DNA of 64,000 nucleotides, from NCBI GenBank assembly GCA_022559985.1, contig JAFJTR010000036.1, positions 186,001 to 250,000 on the forward strand, read 5' to 3'. This DNA is from Parastagonospora avenae f. sp. tritici 18332-5 (Eukaryota; Ascomycota; Dothideomycetes; Pleosporales; Phaeosphaeriaceae). The notes beneath the pieces are model-generated. The model made no database searches, was not told the origin of the DNA, and worked only from the letters and a program-made list of their open reading frames with translations. Shown here in pieces: positions 12,205-23,696 of the stretch; positions within the stretch are counted from its first letter, which is position 1; each line of letters starts with the position of its first letter. Both the position numbers and the translations under genes were made by a program.

Positions 12205-13947
12205 CTAATAGTGATGATACAGGTCCACTGGGCCCATATTACGCCTTCGCTGCTCACTCACCTGTGAATTCTGCACACAGCCTAACGGTCGCGGTGAGCT
12301 CAGCTGATAATCAATGCCTCGCAGGACATGCTCTCGCCGAAGAAGCTCAAATGCATTCCAGCCGTTGGCGCTCGGGCGAAGCAAGTCCCACACATTATGT
12401 CCGACTATCCCCAATCTTTCTAATTTGGCGTCTCTTTCTTCATCGTTGGTGATGCTGTATCCGGGCGTGGTTCCTGGGGTAAAACAAATTATGTAGGGGC
12501 GCCCCTGCTCCGATACCTCGAAGAGATTGTCGAGGTAGATATGAGTCAAATTTGCACCTCGTGAGGTTATATAGGCGAATAATGCCCTTACGCTTCGACC
12601 GCCATGGACAGCTATGTCTACATCTCGCAGCTCAAGCGAGATTAGACACGGACTTTTCTTAAGCATTTTCAGGAGCGAGCCGACATCAATGTCCACGTTG
12701 AGAAAGCTTAACCTGCGCAAGTTCGGGAGAGGTGCGCTGTGAGCAAGGTTTTCGAGTAAGGTTTTCGTGCCAAAAAGGCTTGGGTCGAGTGTCTCCCGAC
12801 TGAAGGACGAGGTATAATGATGGACATGAAGCTCTTCTAGGTTCGTAGTGTGTCGTAGCAGGGCCAAGAGTCCGTTGATATTGTCCGGATCCTTCATCAA
12901 AATCCTCACACGCTCTTCCTCGAGCGCTATTTGAGCCTGAAGTTCGTTCGCCCGCTGGTCTCTCTCTTCGCGCATGCGCAATCTCTGTTCCCGTGTGATA
13001 ATTGGGCACTCCTCATCTCTGTCGGTTATGCGATACTGTGCGCGGGCACTAGGAGGAGGCAATCGGTCGCTGATGCTCAAAGAGAGGGCCTTTAGTCCGC
13101 CAAATATTCTGCAGTCGACTTGGCTCTGGAAGGCAGCAAACGCGTAGGCCTGTACGCCGCAAGCTTCTGTCTCAGAGAAGATATGTAGCCGCTCGACCGA
13201 CATTTCACTACGGTGCCAGGCCTGTATAGAGACGGAAAGGGCATGTTGCGCGGTCTCCCAGACTTGTCGAATTGGAGCGCCCAGCGCTGGCGAAAGAGAA
13301 GTAGTCAGGTCCCGACGAACGACCAGATCTAGGGTCAGGCTCTCGAGTGCAGCCAGCTTGCAGTGCGTCTTGACAGTTTGGAACAAATCAGCCAAGGCCT
13401 TCAGGTCATGGCCGGCTGACCGCTCTGCATCTTCGACCCGGATTTGTCTTTCGAAATCAGCCAGCTGAGACTCGGCGTCTGCCACCTCAGAGTCGGAAGC
13501 CGGAGCACGACGGCAACTAGACTGATTACCGATTGAGTCATGCCCCAAGCCACAAGGATCTTTAGGATTCTCAGGCTTTGTCTTTTCCCGAATGATGCGT
13601 TCCAGACCTTTCGTGATTAAGAGAACACCCGTGATTGTCAGATGCCTCAGATACTGGTGGACACCTGGTATGCGGAGCCGTGCTTCTAGCTCATCCAGAC
13701 TAGCTTTTCGTAGTTCGACGTTCTTGTGGACACAGAAGCTTTCGAAGCGGCGACCTGCGGTTACTTTGGCGTTGACGTCTCTGCAGGCGAAGCGTAGGCT
13801 GCGGAGATCCGAAAGGACTAGGTTGCCGGCGATTATTTCGACAATCTCAGCCGGCAGCTGCGAGAGGAGATTTTTCATGATTATTTGCACGTTGTTAAGA
13901 GGCAGAGACTCGTGAGGTCGAGTTGGGGTTTGGGTGAGGGAGCACAT
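12205..13947 (-). CDS. F-box protein with leucine-rich C-terminal half
   Basis: The N-terminus holds an F-box (LLSQLPAEIVEIIAGNLVLS, then LRSLRFACRDVNAKV), the Skp1-binding module of SCF ubiquitin ligases. The rest (580 residues from the first ATG) has scattered leucine-rich segments such as LRHLTITGVLL, LAALESLTLDLVV, LPNLRRLSFLNVDIDV and LISLELRDVDIAV, typical of substrate-binding repeats in fungal F-box proteins, plus a charged coiled coil near residues 315-345 (EQRLRMREERDQRANELQAQ). A second ATG at 13878 (MKNLLSQLP) puts the F-box at the very N-terminus, as is usual, and could be the true start. The substrate is unknown. It is the only intact member of a small F-box island. Confidence 0.75.
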   Translation of the reverse strand: MCSLTQTPTRPHESLPLNNVQIIMKNLLSQLPAEIVEIIAGNLVLSDLRSLRFACRDVNAKVTAGRRFESFCVHKNVELRKASLDELEARLRIPGVHQYLRHLTITGVLLITKGLERIIREKTKPENPKDPCGLGHDSIGNQSSCRRAPASDSEVADAESQLADFERQIRVEDAERSAGHDLKALADLFQTVKTHCKLAALESLTLDLVVRRDLTTSLSPALGAPIRQVWETAQHALSVSIQAWHRSEMSVERLHIFSETEACGVQAYAFAAFQSQVDCRIFGGLKALSLSISDRLPPPSARAQYRITDRDEECPIITREQRLRMREERDQRANELQAQIALEEERVRILMKDPDNINGLLALLRHTTNLEELHVHHYTSSFSRETLDPSLFGTKTLLENLAHSAPLPNLRRLSFLNVDIDVGSLLKMLKKSPCLISLELRDVDIAVHGGRSVRALFAYITSRGANLTHIYLDNLFEVSEQGRPYIICFTPGTTPGYSITNDEERDAKLERLGIVGHNVWDLLRPSANGWNAFELLRREHVLRGIDYQLSSPRPLGCVQNSQVSEQRRRNMGPVDLYHHY

Positions 13948-14420
13948 GGTGCATCAGGCATCTTAGTCTAACCCAATCATACTTAGCATAGTACGCTAAC
14001 ACTTTGTCAATGTCACCCACGACAGAAAGCGACCAGCGTACAACGATTGGCAGCCATTTGACAGCTTGAATCTTCACATAGAGTACCACCGGGTTATGAG
14101 GAGCCCACCAACACTGCGTCTAGCTTCAGACTATCAGTTCGTCGGCAAGACCCTGCTCATTGTCCTCCAAACTGATGCAGTGCGAGGTTTGCAACACTGC
14201 AATAAGAACCCCTTCTGTCACTACCAAACACCACTCGTACAGAAAGTCATACTCGATCCAAAAGGCCACGCATACTGCCTATGCTTCCCTGGACACAAAC
14301 ACGGAACCGGCACCTGGAGTAGAACGCTGCGTCACACTTCGGATCCAATCACCAGAAACAAGCGCTTCTATCGGCAAGAATACGAATTTGACAGCGGCCT
14401 AGTTCAGCATCTTTACAGCA
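13948..14420. other. intergenic region between two F-box loci
   Basis: The 473 bp between the F-box gene and the F-box-like pseudogene are transcribed away from both sides. Open frames of 80-120 codons overlap in two frames and show no family motif, so no gene is called. Confidence 0.4.
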
Positions 14421-15879
14421 ATGCCTGAGACTCCCCCATACTTCGACTTCCTCAATTTGCCTCGCGAACTCCGAGACGAGATCTACGATTACACGCTTTG
14501 CTCTTTTAGCCCATGAGCAGAGACTTTATGACATCGAAGGCTGCGCTCACGTTTACTCCGTGCCAAAGTTCATTAAACGCAAATTCCTTGGAAATCTGAA
14601 CTTGCTCCTCGCCAACAAGCAGATTCACGAGGAAGGCTACAAGTGCATGTTGGAAAAGAACATATTTGTACGTCGTATGCAGGGCATTCGATCTTGGCGA
14701 TTTCATGCACGGCCAAATGTCACCTATATTCTTTCTAAGTTACTGCACGTCGTTAAATTGTCACACGAAAGCGAAACAAGAAGGCTCTTTAAGCTCTTTA
14801 CGTGCGAATCGGTTTCCATGGTATGATATGCTCGTGCGAATACAAGAGTGTGGGGGCAGCCCACGTGAAGATAGGGTTCCAACCGGACGTGAAACTGATG
14901 CGATCATGCTATGGGAAGACTGCGCCGCTCTGTTCGGCAAATTCGAGCTTGAATTGGCAATGTTTAGACACCCTATATTACCTCCGCTAGAGATTTTGGT
15001 GTATCCCAACACCCAGGAGACCTCACACCGGGGACAAAAGAGATACAGGGGCCTGGGACAAGGCTCTTACGCTCCCAGGGATGAGAAGAAGCTTTTGAAA
15101 CCTGTGAAGGATGGGCTCCGAAGCTTTCCATACCTCGAGGTCGATGGGTGCGATGATAAGGCCTTTGCCCTTGAAGTCGCCCAGGATGTGTCAAAATCCC
15201 TTCAGAAAAGCTGGCGGTCTGTCAAAACGCAGCTCGAACATCACACACATAGCGCCGAGAGGTGCTGGGAAATGGAAAATCTCACAGGTTGTGCACAATC
15301 ATGTGATAGAGGCCTCAGTCTCATCCGACGAGTTTCCAACAGCATAGCTATGATTGGCCTACCAAAACTTGAAGACACAGGAAGCACTCTCGAGATAGGT
15401 CGTTTAGTCCATACGCTGTATTTTTCTTGGCAAGATGCACGCATACCCATCTTTCTGCTCCTGCTCACAAACGTGTTCAAGCCGATGAGCAGGCTCACCT
15501 CGCTGTTACATCGAAGGCGATGTGTGAGCTATTCCACAGCCATGAGTCTTTAGATCGTCTCTGGCCGGTGTATGAACCTCCTCAGCATGAGAGAGCTGAA
15601 CTGTGCTACATCAGATCTCGGGCCGTCCGTCTGCATAAAGAACATACACGCTGGGTGAACTATTGGCTCTCTGATGAAGACCCATTGGCCTACATCAAAG
15701 AGGCGTTGGAATTGTCGACATACAACGATATTTCCAGGGAAGAAAAGAGCAGAACAAAGATTTGGGTCAAAGATCACGAGAGGGATCTCGCTAGGCAACG
15801 CTCAGTTGGGGACCATCTAAAAGGCAAATCCATTGTAGAGTGGCGAAAGCGTACTAGCAATACCGCCAGGGCTGTTTAA
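14421..15879 (+). pseudogene. broken F-box-like protein gene (three frame changes)
   Basis: It begins MPETPPYFDFLNLPRELRDE, the LPxELRDxIY start of a common fungal F-box-like family. That frame stops at TGA 14514-14516. The following family-like sequence (AHEQRLYDIEG ... NLNLLLANKQIHEEGYKCML) is in the +1 frame through the same bases, so one base is gained or lost near the TTTT run at 14503-14508. That frame stops at 14824-14826 and coding-like sequence continues in a third frame (to 15553), then switches again near 15430-15480 to a frame ending HESLDRLWPVYE ... SNTARAV at 15879. No splice sites restore one frame simply. It could be a recent pseudogene, a poorly sequenced gene, or a gene with introns I missed. 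Confidence 0.55.
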
Positions 15880-16362
15880 ACACAGCGTCGATTTCTGTTT
15901 AAAGAGGGACGTAACAAATCAGGTGTCTCCTTGTGGAACGCTACGCATAGTTAGGTGCATGAGACGCTTCCTCGCGCGTTGCTATCATGCTGCGATCAAA
16001 CCTCGGAAACTCCAAAGCACGGCACAGTCTCCAGTAGTGCTTTTAATTGGGGCACAGCGCGTATGAATTGTCGCGACATAGCGTGGTAGCAAACTAAGCC
16101 CCATCACTCCGAATTCAACTTCCCACTACAACGATTTTCTCGACATTGTCTACTTGGCCGATTAAACGCTCCACGGACTAGTACTCGTCACGATGTCAAG
16201 CATTTCACCCGAGTCTTTGCAACGCAATCTCTGTCCCAAATAGCTCTAAACGCACAGTACGGATCTAGATCAATCAGCAGCATCTCGTCCCTAAAGCGCT
16301 TCAAGAAACGTGAAGACCTAAAAAGGTGACAAAAACACAACTCAACCACACGTCTCTAACGC
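15880..16362. other. intergenic region between two F-box relics
   Basis: No open frame with a recognisable motif is present in these 480 bases. Confidence 0.4.
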
Positions 16363-16675
16363 CTACCAAACGAACTCATCGACCAAATCACGACCTACCT
16401 CGAGCTGGCAGACACAGTCAGTCTCGCGCGCTCATGCCAAAGGACGGTATACGTACTCCAAGGACGCAGCTTCTACACGCCCGAAATGTAACAATTTGCT
16501 GGCCGCAACAGGCGTGGTCGGGTAGCTGCGGGAATGAGGATACAACGACCGCTTGTGGTGTTTTTTGTGTCAAGATTTCTACCCGAGGGCGTTGTTTGAG
16601 AAGGAGGAGATTGGGATGGCGACGCATAAGCAGAGGTGTAAGTACTGGAGATTCCCGACGCAGAAATGTTTCTGG
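16363..16675 (+). pseudogene. F-box gene relic
   Basis: The bases from 16363 translate to LPNELIDQITTYLELADTVS, then LARSCQRTVYVLQGRSFYTP, a clear F-box with no start codon. It is preceded in frame by TAA (16357-16359) and followed by TAA at 16489-16491. Around 16579-16675 another frame reads FYPRALFEKEEIG, then KYWRFPTQKCFW and a stop, which looks like a downstream piece of the same protein. No arrangement of introns I tried gives an intact gene, so I read this as an old remnant. The F-box assignment is from motif recognition. Confidence 0.5.
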
Positions 16676-16842
16676 TAATGGGCAAGTTCTCAGGTGCGGA
16701 CAACTCAGGGGTAGCTCTGGCTGTATGTTATCAGGGTCGGCTAAGCATTTTGAAACGCTCCATTAACACGAAGAACATAAGCGGAGACATGGTGCATCGC
16801 CGTTTTGATTCTTCAAGGCGTCTATCTCTCCATCTGACATGA

Positions 16843-18563
16843 CTACGCATCCAATACCTTCAGCATTTCTCCTACACTCGCAAACTTCTCCCTCCCCTTG
16901 CCCTTCGCTTCCCCTCTTTCCCGTTCTGCATGATCAATGACCTTCCAATCCCTCCAACTCAGCGGTCTCACACCTTTGGCCATGACCTCTTCCTTGATGC
17001 CGTCCCAGCCCATCTTCGTTCCCTCATTCTCGGCATTCAAGAATGGCACATCATTCGCCCAGTCCTCTGCGATGATATCTGCGGATGCAAACGCGTCTTG
17101 CATGGTACTCGCAATAACGCCTGTTGGTCCTCTTTTCACCCAACCAGCACAATACAGACCTGCAAGATGACCTGCGGTTAAGTTTCCAGGGCCTTCAGAG
17201 GGCGTGATGACGCGGCCATGGACGTCGTTGGGAACGATGCCGAGTTTGTTGTCGAACGGAACGCCAAGCTCTTCCAGGCCAGGCAGAGCTGTCGATTTAT
17301 ATCCTACCGATCGAAAGGCGAGCGATGCCTCCATAGTGACTTCTTCATCTGTGGGGACTACACGAGCGCGTTGGTCGAATGGGTCATTGTCCGGAGCGAA
17401 GCGTTGCTTTGTGAAGGTTATGGAGGAAACATGGTTTGATGTTGCATTCATTGATTCCGGCGCGCGGAGGAAGTCGAGAGCCCATGATCGCGGGGTGTCT
17501 GAGGACGGCGAAGGTGTTCCTTTGAGCAGCACGTCTGCGATGCGCTTTTGGACCCGTGGAAGCTTCTTGACTTCAGGTGGGTATAGAGATCGGTCGATGG
17601 GTTCGAATGCGACAGAGGGGAGGTGCATGAGCTCGCGGGCTTCTTTGACTGTGAATGCAGCCTGTTCTCTTGTTAGCAAAGTTGGGGCACGCTATAGGAG
17701 TTTTTACACACCTGTATAGGTCCGCGCCGTCCGACCACCCTGACAGATCTGACTTTGCTTTCTGACAAGGTCTGTATTGCCTCTTCTGTGATGTCGGTTG
17801 ACCTGAGAGTATCTACTGGCGAGAGTAATATACGCGCAACGTCCATGGCGACATTGCCTTGCCCTATAACAATCGTCTGCTCCCCAGCCTGCAATTGAGG
17901 TTTCAAGCCCTGGAATTGCGGCAGACCATTATACCAGCCTACAAACTCCCTCGCAGAGAAGACGCCGGGTAGGTCTTCTCCTGGAATCCCTAGCTTTCTA
18001 TCCTCGCTTGCGCCGTACGAGAAAAGTATCGCGTCATAATGAGGCTTCAGCTTTGACAATTCGATATCATATCCCACGCGCACGTTGCCGATGTAATTGA
18101 ATCGCGGAGAGAGGGCAACTTCTTCGAATGTGTCCTGGCAATTCTTCACTTCGGGGTGATCGGGTGCTACACCAAATCGGACGAGCCCGTATGGTACCGG
18201 GAGTTGCTCGTACATGTCGATGACAGCATCTTGGACTTTGTTCATAAGGCGATACGCTGTATAGAAACCCGCGGGGCCAGATCCGATGATAGCTAGACGA
18301 AGAGGCTTGCGGAATCTATTGGTCGTGCTGTAGTCATTGCGAAGTAGTCGCGTCAATTGGGAAGCGTCACATCTTTGCGACACTGTTGGAGCTCGAATTC
18401 GAGCGGGGATGCGTGCCGTAGTTGTGAGGCGTCGCGCGGCCTGGAGGGAAGCTTTGCGACTCGGTAATAATCTCGAAGAAGCTACTATACCATGGCTACA
18501 GGTAGCACAGACATAGGATGCCTTTGACAGTTGTGAAGGATGCATCGTGCGCAGGTGCTGCAT
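16843..18563 (-). CDS. arh1: mitochondrial NADPH:adrenodoxin (ferredoxin) oxidoreductase
   Basis: This FAD enzyme passes electrons from NADPH to mitochondrial ferredoxin for iron-sulfur cluster and haem A synthesis. There are two exons (17712-18563 and 16843-17661) with a 50-nt GT-AG intron in phase 0, giving 556 residues. Residues 1-80 are basic and Ser/Thr-rich without acids, as a mitochondrial presequence. The FAD loop is RLAIIGSGPAGFYTAYRL (about 89-106), followed by VPYGLVRFGVAPDHPEVKN. The NADPH site is IVIGQGNVAMDVARILL (about 231-247), followed by VVGRRGP (about 277-283). The C-terminal part has YCAGWVKRGPTGVIASTMQD, the conserved second FAD contact. Length and motif order match the family. 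Confidence 0.95.
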
Positions 18564-19125
18564 CGCGGTTCACGCATGACGTGCAACGATCTGCTGATGA
18601 CTAAGATTTCGATGTTTGAACATCATCAGCTTCTTTAACTTCATCCTAAGCATCCCATTGTTCATGACACCCTCTGAAAATATGATGCTACAAGCAGGTA
18701 GCCCAAAAATGATGGAAGCCTGCTTACTTGTCATCGTACGAGATGGACCGAAACCTTGACAGCCATCGCGCATCAAACTCCGGAGGCCAGAACCACAGCA
18801 AACCAGCTTTCAATGAAAGCAGTATCGAAACCCCACCTGTTCTTTGTCTTATCAGCCGCCGAAGCTAATTTAAGCGATGCCATGCCCGTTCCAGCCGCGG
18901 ATCCATACGTCAGACACGTAAGGCACATGCATTCCATACTTTGACCGTCTCCATGGCAACCACTGTTTACTACTTCAGCCCTTGATATCCCCCACGTACC
19001 CCATGTCTAACATCGCCAGCATTCCTTCGCTAAGCGAAAGTATCTCGAGGCTTCACTTTTGTACCTGACGGTCGTGTCAAAGAGGCCCATACGCTCCCTT
19101 TGCCAATTTCTCATATACAGCAAAC
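18564..19125. promoter_or_regulatory. divergent intergenic region (arh1 and four-helix membrane protein)
   Basis: These 562 bp between two divergent starts hold no supported gene. Both promoters should lie here. I see no strong TATA box. Confidence 0.4.
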
Positions 19126-21253
19126 ATGGTTGGCCGGTTCCAGCCATACCTGTATAATGCGCCTGTCGACGACTCAACGTTTAACCCAAAGGCCGTGACT
19201 ATGGCCAGTCGCATGCCACCATCGCCACCGAAGAAGAAGCAAGAAGGCCCGCTCATCGACTTCAACAAGCACCCCGACAGCTATTTGATTCTACCATACG
19301 GCAACACCAATGCGAAACCCATGAACAAGAAGACGAAAACCTTCATCAAGATCGCGCGATGGGTACAGCTCTTTTTCCGAGTTTGCACATTATTGGGCGC
19401 TGTGGGCGTGCTATTATGTAGCATCTTCATTCGCGGCACCACAGATACTGAAGGCTACATTATGAGGATACCCGTACGATCAACGCCCTACGAAGTTTGA
19501 ATGCTGCTAACATACACAGCCTGGTGCTGATCTCGTCATCTGCCTATACGCCATCTACCACCTCGTTCGCAACGCAAAGTCTCGACCACCGGGGAGCTCC
19601 GCCAGCTACCACTTCTTCGCCCTCGTCACCGATGCCGGCTTCATACCGTTCTACGTCTTTACCGTGTTACTCTCGCGACGCAATTCCGACATGGAAGCTG
19701 GGACTGTCGGCCGTTGGCGAACCATGTTCCCCACTGATGAGGAAACGAACAAGGTTCTTACCACGACTTGGTTGACCTCAGTTGCTGTTTCTGGTCTTCA
19801 TCTGATCTCGCTGTTCCTGGATATGTACCTCCTTGTTATCTTCAGAAAAATTGCGAAGTTGCCGCCGGACATGAACCCGCTCGAAGACAACTTGACGTCG
19901 CGCAGGAAGACCAAGCACAAGCACAAGAACTCGTCCATCTCAGCTCTCACTCCCTTGACTGGCGACCAAGAGAAGAGATTCAGCAACCTCAGCAGCCAGA
20001 GTACCATGCCTGGTGATCGTCTTTCACAGATGGATCCTCTCATCTCAAGAGACATTCCAAGTCCTCACAAACAACAAGTAGCCTTCATGCATACGCGAAC
20101 CAACTCCGACATGACTTACTCGCCTCATACACCGCACTCAGCCCGTCAATCAAAGGAGCGGTTCTCAATGTACTCGCAGCCTGCAACCGCTCATCAATCA
20201 CGCCGAGACCTCAACCACCGCGATGACCTTCACAAGCGCGACGATATGGATGGCAACGAAACCCTAGCTCAGCGCAAGTCTATGCTAGCTCAACAGGCAA
20301 ACATCAAACGACATGCTCGTGCGGAATCCTACATTACGAACTCGTCCAAGGAGAACTTCTACACGCCCCCAGCCACTGCTCGCTCTGACAAGCAGCCAGG
20401 CGCTGGAGATCTTTCTCTACAAAGGAACAGCCGTGAGACCTTGCAGAATGACAATTGGTTTGTCCACCCTGATGAAGAGAACACGCCGGAACCAGAACAA
20501 CATTACGAAGCTCCTGCTACTCGAAAGCAGTCCATGTTCGGCAACAACCAATCAAACCAAGGCTACAACACCCTCTCCCCATATGACGACGACGTCTCGG
20601 ACGTGGAACAGGAGTACGAGCGCGACCAAGCCATGGCGCCCCAACCCCTCCGCATGAACCCACCCACACCTCCCCCCGCGCAAATCTACGGCCAACAGAA
20701 GAAGCACACGCCTCCCCCCGAGCTCCAGCGCACCAAGACCACCACTTCCATCTCCACTGACGCAACCTTCAACCGCTCACACTCCCAGTCTCGCGGCGGC
20801 ACACCCAAATCCCGATACTACGGCGACCTCGCAGCCGCCACCAACGGTGTCCGCAGCGGCGCCTCCCCCGCAAATTCACCCTCTACATCCCCCTCCAAGC
20901 CCTCCTACCGCACCCAACAACCCAACCACTTCCCCTCCGCCACCAAGCAATACATTTCCAACACGCCGCCTCCCTCGTCGCACTCGCCCGTCAAAGCCTC
21001 GCCATTCACGCTCGACAAGAAGTCATACACCAGTGTGCGCCGCACTGGCGATATCGGGTATCAGCCCGTCAAGGGCCAGAGTCCGCGCGTGGTGAGCAGG
21101 AGTGGTGTGGATTATGTGAATCCGTATGAGTTTGACGACTCGGATATTGCGACGGGGAGGAGGAGGGATGTTAGTGGCAAGGTGGCGGAGGAGGGGAGAG
21201 GGGGGTGGGGGTTGGGGGGCATGACGTTTAGGAAGATTAGTGGGATGGCTTGA
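19126..21253 (+). CDS. predicted four-helix membrane protein with long disordered tail
   Basis: I do not recognise a named family. Two exons (19126-19473, 19520-21253) joined by a 46-nt GT-AG intron with CTAAC branch give 693 residues. About residues 75-105 (WVQLFFRVCTLLGAVGVLLC), 118-132 (ADLVICLYAIYHLV), 147-170 (HFFALVTDAGFIPFYVFTVL) and 197-222 (SVAVSGLHLISLFLDMYLLV) are hydrophobic, a four-helix layout as in MARVEL-like proteins. The remaining 470 residues are polar, rich in S, T, P, Q and R, with many short Ser/Thr-Pro motifs, likely a cytoplasmic phosphorylated tail. The extreme 3' coding end is G-rich (see 21193-21219). A role at the plasma membrane or septum would be a guess. Confidence 0.8.
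21193..21219 (+). other. G-quadruplex-prone run inside a coding end
   Basis: Four runs of 4, 6, 5 and 6 guanines separated by loops of 3, 1 and 2 bases lie on the coding strand, 35-60 nt before the stop codon of the membrane-protein gene. This fits the standard G-quadruplex rule. It encodes a Gly-rich EEGRGGWGLGGM segment. Confidence 0.7.
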
Positions 21254-22257
21254 GTGTATATTTTTGGGTGTATGATTTGGTTTGATTGATGGGCGTTTAG
21301 AAGGGCTTTCTTGAGATACGCACATATAGGGACGCAATTTGGGGCATGGGATGCAATGAAAGTTTGCTGGTTTGAGCCAGCTGCAGTTTTAAAAGCGGAA
21401 ATATGAACTGTGAAAGCAATGTGTTAGTATATGTGCAGTTCGCGTCAGGACAGTCGTTCTTGAGCAGGTCGTGGCAGACACATGCGGATCATTTGTTTTG
21501 GGCAGAATATATGAATAACGACCCCAAAGTTACAAGAACAAAGAACAATCTGATCATGTGGAGAACAAGTTACCACTGTCGTGCATGCGATGTTTGCTTT
21601 TCAGGCTTATCCGTGGATCTGCATCTGCAGGAAGCACGTTCAAGGCATCGAACATGTGTTCGCATCAAACAATCCTGGTCCCGGCAAACGCGACTACCCG
21701 CCAAATACCTTCGAGATGCGCCCGTTCCGCGCGTTGTCATGCTTATACACAATTGCGGCCAGACAAACGTCAATGTCTCTAAAAAGCAGTAAGGGCTAAT
21801 GTCAGCGGTCTGTCAGGTCAGCTGCAGTGCATGGAAGTAATTTAGGACTTGATGGCGTGCGCGTGTTGGGAATTCTGCAGTTGCCACCCGCTAATTGACC
21901 TGGTGGGCGGGCACATGACCGCGCGGCACGAGAACGAGCAGACAAGCCCGAGGCGTGCAGTGAAGCGTCTTTGTCCTCTCAATCACTTCAGCGCGACGCG
22001 TATTCGGAGCTTCGCAACGCCCCTGACAGCTTCTCGCGTTCCCCGCTGGTCCATAATATCTCTTTTGGTGTTGGGAGAGGATTCGTTTGGCACCTAGCCG
22101 TTCGCGTCACGCTTCCTGCAAGACACGTCGCGGGCCTCTTTATCATTACCGTTCACTCGTCCGCGCCCGCGTCTCTCTCTGCATCCTACTCGATTCGCAA
22201 GATCTGTGAAGCTCTGGGGATTTTTGCTTTTTGGTATCTACAGTGCACTCGAGTGCG
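21254..22257. other. 1-kb intergenic region upstream of the Whi5/Nrm1 gene
   Basis: No gene is supported. Small open frames between 21403 and 21800 overlap in three frames and have no motif. The stretch 21960-22070 has several CGCG-containing hexamers (GACGCGTAT near 21995), resembling MCB-type (ACGCGT) elements, which in fungi control G1/S genes; I have not tested whether they are enriched. Confidence 0.4.
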
Positions 22258-23696
22258 ATGTCTCAGGTCGAGGGTATATACTACCCCGCCACCATGTCGA
22301 CACCGCGTAAGTCGGCGCGTCTGCCCTGCTGAACACGACTTGCTTATCAATTGCGCCCGCAGAGAGCAACGGCATTGTCCATGCGCCTGCTGCTGCTACC
22401 GCTCACCAGCAGGGCTCTCCAGACTCGCAGGAATCAGCTATTTCTACCGTGTCGAGCACCTTCTCGGCGCCAAATTTGCCGTCGTTGTCGAGCAATCTGT
22501 CGACGTCAACAACAACAGAGACAGATCTGACTACTCTGACTTCCACCAATGTAGCGGCGACTCCAAGTAAGCCCGCTGAGGCACCAATGCCGACTTCGCC
22601 GGGTCAATCTCGTGGTTCGGACGCGCCAGCAAACGCACCTCGGATTGATACAGCTGCCGCGAACGCGCCGGAAACTGGTGACACAGCAGCCAGCCCCATG
22701 GCACTCACATCTCCGGCCACCCAGGGATTCAAGCGGACTGCAGACGGATCAGTTAAGGGTGACGAGACTGCCACACCTGCTGAGGCTCCGCGAACATTTG
22801 CGCACGCGCACAAGCGGAACAAGAGCATGGATACACATCGGATCGGAGAGGTGTGTGATCCTGTACCGCGGTGCAGTCTGCAAGTTGCTAACGCATATGC
22901 AGCTTTCCGCCCAGCTCAAGACGCGTCTGTCCTACGCCATGGTCAAGGTCCAGAATGGCTGGGAGAAGCAGTCGCTCGACGAGCTTGAGGAAGTACATTC
23001 GCAGCGTGGATCACCAAACTCTGCCCCGGGGCGGAGTGATCGTCTCGCGTTCGACTCGCCGTCGGCATTCGACCACCAGCGAAGACCAAGCGGTGGCTCG
23101 GATCAGATGCTCATGTCGCCAGCATCAGACCCGTCGGGTGCACATGCTGCTAGTTCGTCGTGTCAGTTCTTCGATGCTGGGAAGTCGTCGACATCACTGA
23201 CAGACACACAGTATACTGGCGCCCTGGTACTAAGCACGCACTGGATGCAGCAGCGAACCTGATGTCAGTCACTGGCGCCCCACATGGCTTAGGTCTTGCT
23301 CCGGCACCAGAGATCCAACCCGGCAGGAGACGGAGATCCAGTGCCTCACATCCGCCTCCTCCACTGATAGGCAACGGGCAAAGAAAGCACTTCAGCGACC
23401 TGGGCAGTAGTCAACGCGCGCCAGCGACACCCCGAGCCGGCATTCTTCGCATGCCGAGTCAGCAGGCTGAGAGAGATGCTGTGGACACACTCTTGTTTAT
23501 GGGTAGTCCAAATGCCTCGCAAAGGTATCCGCACAACAGCCAGACCGCCCCGAGCCCATTACGAGCAGACGCGCCGCAGAGACGCGTCATGTTCGATGCA
23601 TATCCTCCACAGGAGAGGCGCATCGTCTATCAGCCGCAGATGCCCCCTCCACAGCAACATCAGTACGGTCCCTATGCTGCGCATCCCGCCCGATAA
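22258..23696 (+). CDS. Whi5/Nrm1-family G1/S transcriptional repressor
   Basis: Whi5/Nrm1 proteins bind SBF/MBF transcription factors and repress G1/S genes until phosphorylated by cyclin-CDK. Four exons (22258-22306, 22363-22850, 22903-23137, 23212-23696) give 418 residues with consistent phase. The family's short conserved helix is LSAQLKTRLSYAMVKVQNGW plus EKQSLDELEE, starting near residue 180, and a second conserved block is PRAGILRMPSQQAERDAVDT followed by LLFMGSP. The remainder is disordered, rich in Ser/Thr/Pro, with multiple SP and TP pairs suited to CDK control (HKRNKSMDTHR, NSAPGRS, SPSAF). The third intron's donor (GGTGCAC) is weak, so that junction is the least certain. Assignment rests on the helix motif. 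Confidence 0.8.

Noticed and set aside
14066..14428. 120-codon frame upstream of the F-box-like pseudogene
   Set aside because: Two overlapping frames are equally open and neither has motifs; it precedes the F-box-like start directly.
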